A DNA stretch of 64,000 bases from Diacronema lutheri (lineage: Eukaryota > Haptophyta > Pavlovophyceae > Pavlovales > Pavlovaceae), in the NCBI GenBank assembly GCA_019448385.1, contig JAGTXO010000001.1, positions 2,294,001-2,358,000 on the forward strand. Direction: 5' to 3'. The notes beneath the pieces were generated by a model. The model saw only the letters and a program-made list of their open reading frames with translations, did no database searches and was not told the DNA's origin. The position numbers and the translations under genes were made by a program. Positions within the stretch are counted from its first letter, which is position 1. Each line of letters starts with the position of its first letter. Positions 37,808 through 48,209 of the stretch are shown in pieces.

Positions 37808-40764
37808 TCATATGCGCATCACGACGACGTGCTCGCGCTTGGCCACCGGCTCGAGGCGCGGTTGCGCGCCCGCCGTCGGGATGCTGTGCAGCCGTGCGGG
37901 CGGCGAGTGCGAGGCTTCGCGCTTCGCCGCCTTGGCCACGAGGTGCCTCGCCTTGTACGTTATCAGCGCGGCGAGCACGACGAGGAGCGCGACGACGACG
38001 GCGATGCTCACGTTGGCGATGAGCCACGCGCCGAAGCCGCCGCCGTGCGCGACTGGCTCGGCCGCCCGCACCCGGCCGCCGCCGGGCGCGACGCCGTCGT
38101 CGCCTGCCGGCGGCGCGCTTGAGCCGTCGCTGCGCGCGGGCGCTGCGTTCGCGTCGCCGTCGCCCGGCCGCGGGCTGGGCGGGCCGGCGGCGGCGTCGGC
38201 GCGCGCCTTGCGCCACTCGGGCCGCTCGCCGATGCCGACGGCCGGGTCCCACAGGATGTAGTCGGAGTTCGTGTCGAAGGAGATGAACTGTTTGCTCGCG
38301 GTCGCGTTGACGCCAGCGAAAAACGAGGCTGCGAGCCCACCAATCGAGCCAATGTCGACGCCGGCGGTGCCGAGCGCGCTCGCCCGGACGGAGCGGCGCG
38401 TGCCGTTTGCCTCGACGACGACGTGCTCGTCCCACGTCGAGTAGGCCGCGGCCGCGAATGCGCGGCCCGGGAGCGGCGAGAGCGAGGCGTTTGCCAGGAG
38501 CGTCGCGACAATGTCGCCGCCAAAGAGCGCGCGCGCGCGTTCGATCAGGGAGGGGTCAGCGAGCACGGCGGCGGCGGCGGCGGCGGAGTAAACCGAGGTC
38601 GCGCCGACGCTCCCGTCGCGGTTCACTTCGATCGAGTTGGGCTGCGACGCGACCAGCCGGCTGGACACGCCCGAGAGCGCCGCGGCCGCGCCCGCCGCGC
38701 GCGCCACCGGGTGGCCCGCGCCGTCGGCGCGCGCAGCGTCGGCGAGGAGCCGGCCCTGCGACGGCGCGGCGTGCTCCGCGCTCCACGGACGCCAGTCGGG
38801 CATGCTCGGTATCCAACCGGGCAGGCCGCTGGACGCGCCGCCACCCGCGGCCGGCGCGTTGGCCGAGCCGTTGACCGGCCATGCCGGGAACGAGGGAAGC
38901 GACGGGAGCGACGGGAAAGACGGGAGGCCGGGGAAGGTGCCGATCGAGTCGAGTAGGCTGAGGTCGATCCCGCTCAGGTCGAACGGCACGTCCAGCCCGA
39001 GCGAGCCGAGCACGCGCATGTCGACGCGCGGCGCGGCGCCTGCATGCGCCGTCTTGATCGCCAGCCGCGGGCGCGTCGGCAGCGTGAACGGAAAGTTTTG
39101 GATCTCGACGGAGACCTTGGCGCGGTTGGGCGCGACGATGGTGCCCTCCGCGTTCTGCAACGGGCGTGTCGACGTGACGAACTGCACGCGGGCGCGCCAG
39201 CGGCGCAACGCGCGCGCGGCGCGTGAGCGGGGCGCGCGGCAAGGCGCCGCCGCCGCCGCGCCGCGCCGCACGGCGCGCGCGCCTGCACGGAGAAAGCAAA
39301 GTCCGGATGCTGCGGCAGGACGGCGGTGCGCGACTCGACGATGAGGAGCACGCTCGACTGCACGTCGACCGAGCAGCCGACCGGGTTCGCCTCGAGGTAG
39401 GCGACGAGCTCGGCGTGCTCGACGCCGGGGCTCGCGCACATGGGCAGACCGCGCGTCGAGCACAGCGCGCGCAGCGTGCCCACGTCGAGGAGGCTGAGGT
39501 CCGTCTGCGTCATGCACGAGCCGTCGCTCGTCGTGTGCGTGATCGGCTCCCACGCGATCTCGCCGAGCTTAAACGACGTGCCGATCGGCTCGCCCGCGTC
39601 GTAGATGCCGTCTACGTCGAGGTCGTCGAACTCGAACACCTCCTCGTACGCCGTGGCGACGGCCGTGAGCTCCGACTCGAGGGCCACGTCGAGGACGGGC
39701 GCGCCACGCGCGATCGAGCCGGGCGAGGAGATCACGCGCGCGATCGAAAAGTCCAGCTCGAAGCCGCCGTCCTGCGCCAGGTGCGCGAGCGCGACCGCCG
39801 GCCACATGGGGAGCGCGGCCGTGCGCGTCAGGAACCGGTTGATCGTCGCGTCCGCGCCCGGCACAACGTGCAGCAGCACGACGATATCGAGGAGCGCGTT
39901 CGAACCGGCCTGGCCGCCGGTTGGGACGCCCTCCACCGGGCCGACGTCGATCGACGGCACCTGCGCGCTGAGCGAGCCGCGCGTGTGGAGCGTCTGGACG
40001 AGCGAGAAGCTGGGCACGACGTACATGACGATCCGCGCGAGGAAGACGGCCGGTAGGTCGATGAAGGCGCCGAAGAGGCCGCCAACGCCCGAGATGATTT
40101 GCAGTTGGATCGCATTGCATTGCCCCACACCGCCGCAGATCACAGACTCGAGCACGTCGCTGCTCATGCCGTGCACGTCGGCGACGAGCGCGGCCAGCTT
40201 GTTCTCCAACCACACCTTCACAGTCGCGCGCAGCTGGTTGGAGTTGAAAAGGGTCATCTGTTGGACGGCCCCGGCGAGGTCGCCGTCGAGCGAGGCAATC
40301 TCGTGCCACAGGCCCGGCACGCCCGTCGAGCCGGGCAGCGCAACGCCCTCGCTGCCGAGCCGGCGTGCGCTCGGACGCGTGGGCGCGTCCGCCGAGCCGT
40401 GCGGCCCGACTGTGTTGGGCTCGGCGGTGCACTGGCACGAGTGGCCGCAGCGCACCCACGCCGCCGCGGCGAACTCGGTTGCGTCGAGTCCGTCGGGCGG
40501 CTCCGTCGTGTCCAGCATGCGGTACTGTGCGCGCACGTTGGCGCGCAGCGGCGGGAACTGCGCCAGATCGTCGAGCCCGAGGATCGCCGCGATGCTCGCC
40601 TCGACCTCGGCGGCGGAGATGAGGCCGTCGCCCGAGCTATCCCACTGCGCAAATTGCTCAGCCGTGTACTCGTCCGCCGTGCACGCGCGCGTTGCGTCAG
40701 CAGCGCCGGCCGCGAGCGCGAGCGCCGTGAGCACGAGCACAAGCGCGAGCACGTCCACCCTCAT
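37808..40764 (-). CDS. Large secreted/type I membrane protein with EF-hands, two exons
   Basis: About 949 residues after splicing 39288-39182 (GTGCAG...GTGCAG, 107 nt), which joins HPDFAFS to FVTSTRPLQNAEG. It starts with a signal peptide (MRVDVLALVLVLTALALAAG). A canonical EF-hand loop DSSGDGLISAAE follows at about residues 42-53, a degenerate second hand after it, and another Ca-binding-like loop (DDLDVDGIYDAG) mid-protein. The C-terminal half has a Pro/Ser/Leu repeat (LPSFPSLPSLPSFPAWP), then one membrane helix (IANVSIAVVVALLVVLAALI) and a short basic cytoplasmic tail. No family recognised. A calcium-sensing surface or ER-lumen protein is inferred. Confidence 0.72.
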
Positions 40765-41056
40765 GAAATCTGAGCTTCTTGCTTGCTCCCTTTTCGCGCC
40801 CGCCCCAAAGTTTTGAAAAGTGGGCGGGACTCGGACCACGGGGATTCGCTGAAGTCGGCGACTCGCCGACTTGAGAAGGCGGGACGCGCGCCACCAGGCA
40901 AGAGAGGATGGCCCACACGATCGCGCGTTGGGCTTGCGATGCGCGCGGCGCACGTGCCGCGCCCGGGCCCCGCCGCACGCGCCAGGGCGGCGACAGCCGG
41001 CTGGCGAGTGGCGAGGTCTGGACTCTGGATGACTGGACCTGGACGGTGGGTTCAAA

Positions 41057-42327
41057 ATGGAGGCCATGGCCGTCGCCGAGGACGCGCCGCGCGCGATCGC
41101 GGCGGTCCTTCAGGCACTCGATCCCGCCGTGGTCGACGTGCGAGTGGCGCGGCACGCGGGTCAGTTTGTGTCCGCCGTGCTCGTCGTTGCACAGGCCTTC
41201 GATGGGCTCTCCGCGCAAGCGCGCGAGCGCGAGGCGCGGCGCGCGGTCGCCGAGATCGCGCCCGCCGTCGGCAAGCTGGTCTTCACGCTGCGCTCGCCAC
41301 TCGAGGAGGGCTTCGTGCAAGCGCGCACGACGGCTGCGCTGCTCACCGCGCTCGCTGCCCTCCACGGCACCGCCACCGACAGCTCGGCGCTGATGCAGCA
41401 CGTCCTTGCGAAACGGCGCGCGTGCGGCGAGCACGCGGCGCTGCGCGGCCTCGAGTCCGAGTGGACGGCGGATGTGCAGCGCGCGGCCAAGGCGACGATC
41501 AGTTCGCTGCGCGAGCCGAGCGCGCGCGAGGTGCACCCGCCTTCGTTGCCCCTCGCCGGCCTGCTCGTCGACGCCGAGCTTCTCGCGCTCCTCCCGCGCG
41601 CGCCCGAAGCGCACGCGCCGGGCGCGCCGGCGGCGGACGCCGGGCCGAGCGCAGACGAGCGCGCCGCGCTGCTGCGCGAGATTGGCGACGCGCACGCGCG
41701 TGAGCAGCGCGCGCGCGACGAGGCCGCCGAGTGGCTCTCCGCGTCGAAGGCGGCGGGCGCGAGCCTATACAATGCGGCGCTCATGCTCGCCGACCAGGCG
41801 CTCGGCTTTCCCGCGCTTCGCGACGAGGTCGAGCGCGAGGAGCGCTCGATGGCGAGCACGACGGACGTGCCGACGCTCGAGGCGCAGGTTGCGCTCGCGC
41901 GCGAGCGCCTCAGCGCCGCCGCCGCCGCGCGCGCCGAGCTCGAGGCCCAGGTCGCGCACGGCGGCGCGCTCGCGCGACTACGCGCCGACGCAGCGCGGCG
42001 CGTCGCAGCGCGCCGGCCGCCGTCGCCGCGCCGGTTGAGCGCGCACACGCAGCGCGACATGGGCAAGCGGCTATCTGACGCGTTCGTCGCCGCCGCGCGC
42101 AGCGCACAGCCCCGCTTCCTCGTCTGGCATGGGCCGGCCGAGCGGCAGCGGCCGCCATCGCGCGCGGCGATCGCAGCGCGGCTTGGCGGCACGCCCAAGG
42201 GAAAAGAGCTTGTGCTGCTTTTCAAGGTGGACAGCCTGACGCGGCTGCAGGCGGAGCGGCGCGAGGTCCTCGTGCCCAGCAGCTGCCACGGCGTGCTCGC
42301 GCCGGGTGTCGTCCGCGTCGAGCTCGT

Positions 42328-42377
<50 letters not shown>

Positions 42378-43204
42378 ACCCACGTCTCGAACCCGGCGAC
42401 GCCGGCGACGGCGCGCGCGCTCCGAGCCCGCGCGCCAGCCGCCGCGGCGCGCCGGGTGGCTTCGCGCAGCGCGGCGCCGGCAGCTCGGCCGCGCCAACGG
42501 GCGACGTGCACTCCGAGCGCGTGATTGCGCGTCCAGGCCTGCCCGTGTATCTCACATTGCATGGGTTCAGCCAGCTGCGGCGCGACGACGCGCTCGTCGT
42601 GCTCGTCGAGCGGCACGTCGACGCCGTCGAGCAGCGCGCGCGCCGCGCGCGCGGCAGCAAGCCGCCCAAGCGGCTGAACGACGCTGAGTTCGCCGCGCGC
42701 TACGCGCAGCGCCTCAAGGACCACGCCGCCGCGCTCCGCGCGACGCAAGCCAAGTGGGCCCCCGATGCGCCGAGTCGCAAGGTGCCGTGGCGGACGCTCG
42801 AGCCGCGCCTCCGCGCGCTCGCGCAGCCGGCCGCCTTTTCTGCGCGCGAGCTCCTCGCACAGCGGGCGGGCGGCGCGTTCGACACGTTTGGCCGGCCGAC
42901 GGCAGGCGCCGACGGCGACGGCGGCGTGCTCTCACTTGGCGTGGAGCGCGCGGCGCCCGTTGCGCGCGCGCGTGCGCGCACCGCCGTAGCGCGCGCGCGC
43001 ACGCCGCCAGACGGCGCGGCCGACGCCGAGGCGCGCGCGCGCAGCACGTCTGCCGAAGCGCGCCCGCGCTCGGCGGCGGCCGCACGGGCGCGCGAGCTGC
43101 ACGCGGCGCCTGCAGACCATCGCGAGCCGCCGCGGGCGCGGGTTCAGCCGCAGCAGCCGCCGCAGCCGTCGCAGCCGCCGCGTGCTCAGCCGCTGCATCA
43201 GTAG
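41057..43204 (+). CDS. Large protein with BolA-like N-terminus and coiled coil, function unknown
   Basis: 715 residues. The first ~80 residues (PRAIAAVLQALDPAVVDVRV, FVSAVLVVAQAFDGLSAQAR, ending LRSPLEE) resemble BolA in order and spacing, including FxGLSxxxR and a TPxE-like end, but the family Cys/His ligands are not clear. Next are a helical region, a coiled coil near 250-310 and a possibly folded part (KGKELVLLFKVDSLTRLQAE, VIARPGLPVYLTLHGFSQLR, LVERHVDAVEQ). A (GD)n run comes from a GACGGC microsatellite at 42334-42375. The C-terminus is Arg/Gln/Pro-rich. I cannot assign a function. Confidence 0.65.
42334..42375. repeat. GACGGC hexanucleotide microsatellite
   Basis: Seven perfect copies of GACGGC encode alternating Asp-Gly inside the 41057 gene. 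The repeat keeps the frame whatever the copy number. Confidence 0.9.
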
Positions 43205-43260
43205 TGCCTAGCCCCGGCCAGCCCGAACCGATGGAGGCGAGGAGCCTGCGTCGTTCAGAG

Positions 43261-45548
43261 TCAATTTGCTCGCGGCCTGTGCGCAAAGAAGGCGTCGAGC
43301 GTGCCGCGCTGCCGTTTTCCCGCCAATTCGGGCTTGCTGGCGGGTGGCCGGGCCTTGCGCGCGGCCACGTCGAGCTTCGCCGTCGCTGGAGCGCTCGCCT
43401 CGGCCTGCGCCGTGGCGAGCGCCGGCGGCGCAGCCGCGTTGGCAGCGGCCGACGCGGGGCCCGCGCTCGTTGCATCTGCGCGTGCAGGGGTCGCAGCGCA
43501 TGTGTCGGCCGTGGAGCCCCCGAGCCACTTTGCGATGCATCTCTGCTGACGGAGTTGCGCCTTGAAAGGCTGCACGTCGTGCCCAAAATTCGGAGGCGCC
43601 GTCTGTGAAGCGACTTGTGCTTGGGCGGCCGCAAAGTCGTAGCGCAGCGACGCGAACACGGCGACGTGGTCAGAGTACCTGTGGGCGCGCGAAGCGCAGC
43701 GCGGCGGGATGGCGTGGGCGGCTGCGCGCGGTCCGCAGGCCGGCGGGATTCGCCTCTGTCCGGCGCGCGGCGCGCACTGAGGCGGAGTGTATATGATTCC
43801 AGCGGCGGCTTGATGTGCGTGCGCGAGATGCAGCCGGTAGTCACGGGAGTCGCCGTCCTCAAAACCGCCGCCGGCAAATGAAACGGCTTTCCACCGGCCG
43901 TTTTCTGTCGCCGCCGCGAGCGCCGCGGCGGCGCTGTTCGCATCAAACGTCGTGTCGCCGGTGCTCAGCTGCGCGCACCCGCCGCACGCGCTCGGCGCAT
44001 TTGAGACGAGCATCTCGACCGGCGCGAGGATGTAATCAATACGCGCGCCAGTGTTGCAAAACCGTTTCTGAGTGAATTGGTCCCAGCTGGTGGCGGGCCA
44101 CGCGCGGGAGTGGCGACGGCGCGGGCGCGTGCGCGTGAGCGCGGCGGCATGGCGCGACGGCGGAGCGAAACAGCCAAAGCCAACGAGCGCCACGCATGGA
44201 GCGCGCGCCCAGCGACGCGCGCGCGCGCGCGCGCACACGCGCACCACGTGAACCGATCGAGCGCATGCGGGTGCGTGTGCGCAAATGTGTCGATGAGTCC
44301 GCCTGCCGCGGCGAGCAGTAGCCCGAAACGGTCGAGCACGGCCTGCTCTGTGCGCGAGCGCACGAAGCCGAGCGCGAGGCCGAGCCTCGCCCACACCTCG
44401 TCGCCAAAGTCGCCAAGGTTGCCGAGCACGGCCGAAGCGACGTCGCGCGCCCGCTCCATGCACATCTCACCCTCGCGCCGCGACGCAAGCCGCGCCCCGT
44501 CCGCGCCAGCTCCGTCGCTCTCCTCGCGCTGCTCCAGCTTGGCTTCGGCAGCTTCGCGCCCAGCGTCGGCGCCAGCCGCCCCGCCCGGTACAATGGACCC
44601 GAGCCGGTACCGACCGCATGCCTCCTCTCGGCTCTCACACGGCCCACCGACCGCACGCATCGTGGCAGCATTGCCGGCCGCGTCGCGCACGGGCACAAAG
44701 ACCTTGTACTTTCGGAAGCGTTTTCCCGTCGTCGTGTTCTGCGACTCGACCTCGCGCACCTCTGCGCGCGACATTGCCGACGCGATCTCGGCATAGCCCG
44801 CGGCGAGCGAGCGAGCCAGGTCGAGCGCGCGCTCGTCGAGCTTGGCGCGCGCGCCGCCGTCACGCCCGCGCAGCTCTTCGGCCGGCTGTGCGGAGGGCCA
44901 CAGCAGCGCGCAGTCGAGCGCGCGCGCGCTCGCGGCGGACGCTAAGCCGCCCAGGTCGAGCACGCGCAGCTTCCAGTGCGCGTCCAGGGCGCGCGACTGG
45001 AGGTTCAGGTCGCCGACGAGGACGACGCGCTTGCCCTCCGCGTGCTCGCGCGCGAGAAGCGCGGCGAGCGCGTCAAGGAAGCGCAGCTTGATCGGCAGCC
45101 GGCCGTCGCTGCTGTTGGGCACGTACACGTTCACGACGACGACGCCGCCGCGCAGCTCGACGAGGAGGCAGCGGCCCTCGCCATCGAGCTGTGGGTCGCG
45201 CAGCGGGTGGCGCTCGGCGCGGATGGCGAGGCCTGCGCGCACAAAAGTGCACACGCCGTTCAAGCCCTTCGTCTGCGCGCCTCTGCCCTCGTTGCACGCC
45301 CAGAAGGAGTCGTAGCCGGCGGCGAGCGCGCCGAGCGCCGATGCGTTGCTGTTCACGTCCTTGTCGCACAGCTTGGTCTCCTGCAGGCAGAGGACGTCGG
45401 GCCCCAGGTCGCGCGCCCAGCTGTCAAAGCTGCCGTGCCGCTTGGCGATCTCCCTCACGGCCGTGTTCCAGCTCGCCACGTTCCACGAGATGAGGAGCAT
45501 CTCCGTCTCGTCGAGCATCTCGCATCGTGGACCATTTGCCGCCATCAC
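43261..45548 (-). CDS. APE2: AP endonuclease 2 (ExoIII/EEP family), three exons
   Basis: The EEP nuclease motifs are in order: LLISWNVASWNTAV, DVLCLQETKLCD (metal Glu), GLNGVCTFVRAGL, VVVVNVYVPNS, VVLVGDLNLQSR. Intron 44244-44087 (GTGCGC...CACCAG, 158 nt) rebuilds LDRFTCWDQFTQKR...NTGARIDYILAP, the APE2-type FTCW motif. Intron 43777-43679 (99 nt) restores TPPQYSDHVAVFASL with the catalytic SDH. The C-terminus holds RGTLDAFFAHR, a PCNA-interacting box of the LxxFF kind, also typical for APE2. It removes 3' blocks and abasic sites in DNA repair. The family C-terminal zinc finger is not seen. The second ATG at 45518 is an alternative start. Confidence 0.85.
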
Positions 45549-45616
45549 GCGACTCTCTGGCTCATGAGTCGGTCATCGTGACGGGTATAGACAGCCGGCG
45601 AGCACTGCGGCCGGCG

Positions 45617-47491
45617 CTAGACAGAGCCACAAAGTCGCGCCACACCCGCGCCGCCAACGCCAATTCTCAGCTCCGGCTCGGCCGTGCCGTCGACGGCGAC
45701 GTTGAGGCCGTGACCGTCATGAAGCTGTATCTCCCGCAGCGGCGTGCGTGCACCGTCGTCGAGCCGACGCCGCTCGAGCGCGCGGCGCGCGTCGTCCGCG
45801 TCGGCTCGCGCGGCGCGCAGCTGGCGCGCGAGCGCGTCCGCTCGCCGCCGCTCGCCGTCGACGGCCACCGCCGCGCGGTTCGCCGCCTCCTCGGCGGCGA
45901 GCGCGGCGGCACGCAGCTCCTCGCGCTCAGCGTGCGAGCCCGCGAGCGCGAGCGCGGCGGCGCGCGCGTCCGTCGCGCTGCGCGCACGCAGCGCGCCGTG
46001 CTCGCGCTCTGCGGCGGCGAGGAGGGCGGGCGCGTCTGCCTCGCCCGCGCGGCGCGTCGCGAATGCAGTGCGCACGGCCGCGAGCTCGCGCGCGAGCGCC
46101 GACGTGTCGGCGAACGCATCGGTGAGCTTGGTCGCGGCGAGGCGCACGCCCGTTCGCCAGACGGCGAGCGCGTGCAGCAGCCGCGCGCGCTCGCCGCCGG
46201 CGAGCGCGGCGCGCAGCCGCGCGGCGCGCGCGCGCGCCACCACTGCTGAACGTTGTGCCGCGACGCCTGCGACGGACGCGCGCCGCGCGCGTAACGACTG
46301 CACGTCGCGGGCGAGGGCGGCGTTCACCGCTTGTTCATTGGCGAGCGCAGCACGCGCGTCTGCTAGCGCGCGTCGCAGCCCCTCGCCCTCCGCGGACGCG
46401 GCGAACGCCGCTTTGCCGTCCGCCCGCGCCGCGCGTAAGGCCGCGCGCTCCGCGCCGCGCGCGGCGGTCGACGCACGCGCCGCCGCCTCCGCCTCGGCGT
46501 GCAGGCGCTCGCGCTGCTCGCGCGCGTCGGCGCCCGCCGCGACCGCGCGCCGCGCGGCCGCCACCGCCTGCGCCTCGGACGCCTCAGCCGCAGCGGCCGC
46601 GTCTTCGAGCGCCGCGCGCAGCTCGACGCACTCGCGCGCGCGCGACGCGGCGACGGCGTCGGCGCGCTCGGCGGCCGCACGCTCGGCCGCGAGCTCGCGC
46701 TCGGCGTCGCCGAGCGCCTCGGCCATGGCTGCCGTGCCCGTCGCCGCCTCGCGCATCGCGCGGCCGAGCGCCGCCGCCATCCTTTCTGCCTCGGCCGCGA
46801 GCGCCGCCGGCGCCGGCGCGCCCGGTGCGTCGCGCGGCGGGGGCGGCGGCGGCGCGCGCGCACGCTCGCCACGCGCGCGCGCGGCGTCCGCCGTCGCGTC
46901 GCGCGCCACCGCCTCGGCTGCGCGCGCGCGAGCGAGCAGCTTTTGCGTCCGCGCGAGGCTATCGAGCAGCGCCATGAGGACTGCCTGAAGCGCGTTGGCG
47001 ACATCCGCCGCGAGCGCGCCGAGCGGCTCGGCGCGCGCACCATCTGCAGCGAGCGCGCGCGCATTATGCTCGGCAGCCACGCATGCGCCGAGCATCGCGG
47101 CCAGGTGATCGGCCTCGCCCGCCTCGTCCGCGCCGCGCGTCTCGAGCGCCGCATCCAACGAGGCTTCGAGCTCAAGCGCGCGCGCCCGCCATGACGCGCA
47201 CTCGGCGCGCGTCGCCTCGCGCGCTGCGCGCTCGTGAGCAAGCGCGGTGCGCGAGCCATCAAGCGCATCCTCCGGGTCGGTAGCGCGCCATGCGCACGCC
47301 TCTGCCTCGTGCCGCGCCGCGCCGACCGCTTCGCTCGCCCCGCCCGCGGCGAGGCGTCCGTCGAGCTCGTCGCGCAGGTCGCCCGCGCGCGAAGCGGCCG
47401 GGCCCGCGCCACCCAGCCAAGGGCTCGCGGCGAACGCGCGCGGCAGCGCGTAGCCTCCCGGTGCCGCTCGCGCGCCCGCACCGAGTCGCAT
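45617..47491 (-). CDS. Long Ala/Arg/Glu-rich coiled-coil protein
   Basis: 624 residues, almost entirely predicted helix with heptad-like patterns (LARTQKLLARARAAEAVARD, AEREHGALRARSATDARAAA). A short Pro-run near the middle (APPPPPPRDAPGAPAP) separates two coils. The C-terminal ~50 residues are different (TPLREIQLHDGHGLNVAVDG) and may form a conserved end. There is no recognised domain. Coiled coils of this type are often centrosomal, basal-body or cytoskeletal, but that is inference. The strong Ala bias partly follows from base composition. The reading frame is uninterrupted and ends 68 bp upstream of APE2, on the same strand. Confidence 0.65.
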   Translation of the reverse strand: MRLGAGARAAPGGYALPRAFAASPWLGGAGPAASRAGDLRDELDGRLAAGGASEAVGAARHEAEACAWRATDPEDALDGSRTALAHERAAREATRAECASWRARALELEASLDAALETRGADEAGEADHLAAMLGACVAAEHNARALAADGARAEPLGALAADVANALQAVLMALLDSLARTQKLLARARAAEAVARDATADAARARGERARAPPPPPPRDAPGAPAPAALAAEAERMAAALGRAMREAATGTAAMAEALGDAERELAAERAAAERADAVAASRARECVELRAALEDAAAAAEASEAQAVAAARRAVAAGADAREQRERLHAEAEAAARASTAARGAERAALRAARADGKAAFAASAEGEGLRRALADARAALANEQAVNAALARDVQSLRARRASVAGVAAQRSAVVARARAARLRAALAGGERARLLHALAVWRTGVRLAATKLTDAFADTSALARELAAVRTAFATRRAGEADAPALLAAAEREHGALRARSATDARAAALALAGSHAEREELRAAALAAEEAANRAAVAVDGERRRADALARQLRAARADADDARRALERRRLDDGARTPLREIQLHDGHGLNVAVDGTAEPELRIGVGGAGVARLCGSV

Positions 47492-47651
47492 CCCGATGCC
47501 GCTCAGTCACGCTCGTCGTCCGCGATGATGGCGCGAAAACGTTTTGAAAAGGGGCCAAAAGGCAAAAGCCCAAAACTGAAAACTAAAACTTCCAGAACTC
47601 GGAATTCGTTCCGACGACACCGCTCCCGCGACGCCTCACCTCCCTCCGTCC
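47492..47651. promoter_or_regulatory. Divergent promoter region with A-rich tracts
   Basis: Between 47537 and 47590 lies a striking A-rich series (AAAACG, GAAAAGG, CCAAAAGG, CAAAAG, CCAAAACTGAAAACTAAAAC). It sits about 65-115 bases before the 47652 start. Similar A/T islands precede the starts at 14842, 18011, 34598, 60210 and 61641. Confidence 0.5.
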
Positions 47652-48059
47652 ATGCCGCGGGTGCTCCTCCTCGCCGCGCTCTGCCTCCCCGCGGTGCTCA
47701 GCCTGCGCACCCCTCGCTCGTCACTCAGTGCAAGCTCTACGCAACGCGCTGCATCCACACGTTGGTCCCCACGCCGGGTTTCCGCCGCAACTCTAAGCAG
47801 CGCGCTCGACGGCACGTACGCCTTCTCGCGCGCCAAATCGGCCGAAGCGGCATCGGTTGTCACTGAGCTCAACGAGATGAGCGCGTACATCAAGGAGGTG
47901 CAAGCGCTGCATGGCGACTCGGCCAGCGGCGCAAAGCTCACGCAGGCGCGCATTCAGAAGGCAATCGAGCATATCAAGCATGCGCGCGCGCGCGCGACCG
48001 ACCACGACGCGGCCGAGATCGACGACGTGGCCGCCGCGACGTTTGAGGAGCTGTGGTGA
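47652..48059 (+). CDS. Small protein with signal peptide and plastid-type leader, unknown
   Basis: 135 residues. A signal peptide (MPRVLLLAALCLPAVLS) is followed by a Ser/Arg/Thr-rich segment lacking acids to about residue 50, the usual form of a bipartite plastid leader. The mature ~80 residues are an amphipathic helical domain (VVTELNEMSAYIKEVQALHG, TQARIQKAIEHIKHARARAT) ending EIDDVAAATFEELW. No family recognised. Plastid location is inferred. Confidence 0.6.
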   Translation: MPRVLLLAALCLPAVLSLRTPRSSLSASSTQRAASTRWSPRRVSAATLSSALDGTYAFSRAKSAEAASVVTELNEMSAYIKEVQALHGDSASGAKLTQARIQKAIEHIKHARARATDHDAAEIDDVAAATFEELW

Positions 48060-48209
48060 GCGTGCGTCGCGCGGCGCGGCAATCGTCCCGCAGAATGAAG
48101 CGCGGCCGGCGGTCCGTCAAGGGATGGAGCGATGGCGCGTCTCCTCCTCTGTGCCGCCCACGTCCACCTTGGCACCTAGAAGACCCTTCAGAAATCAGAA
48201 ATATTCGCC

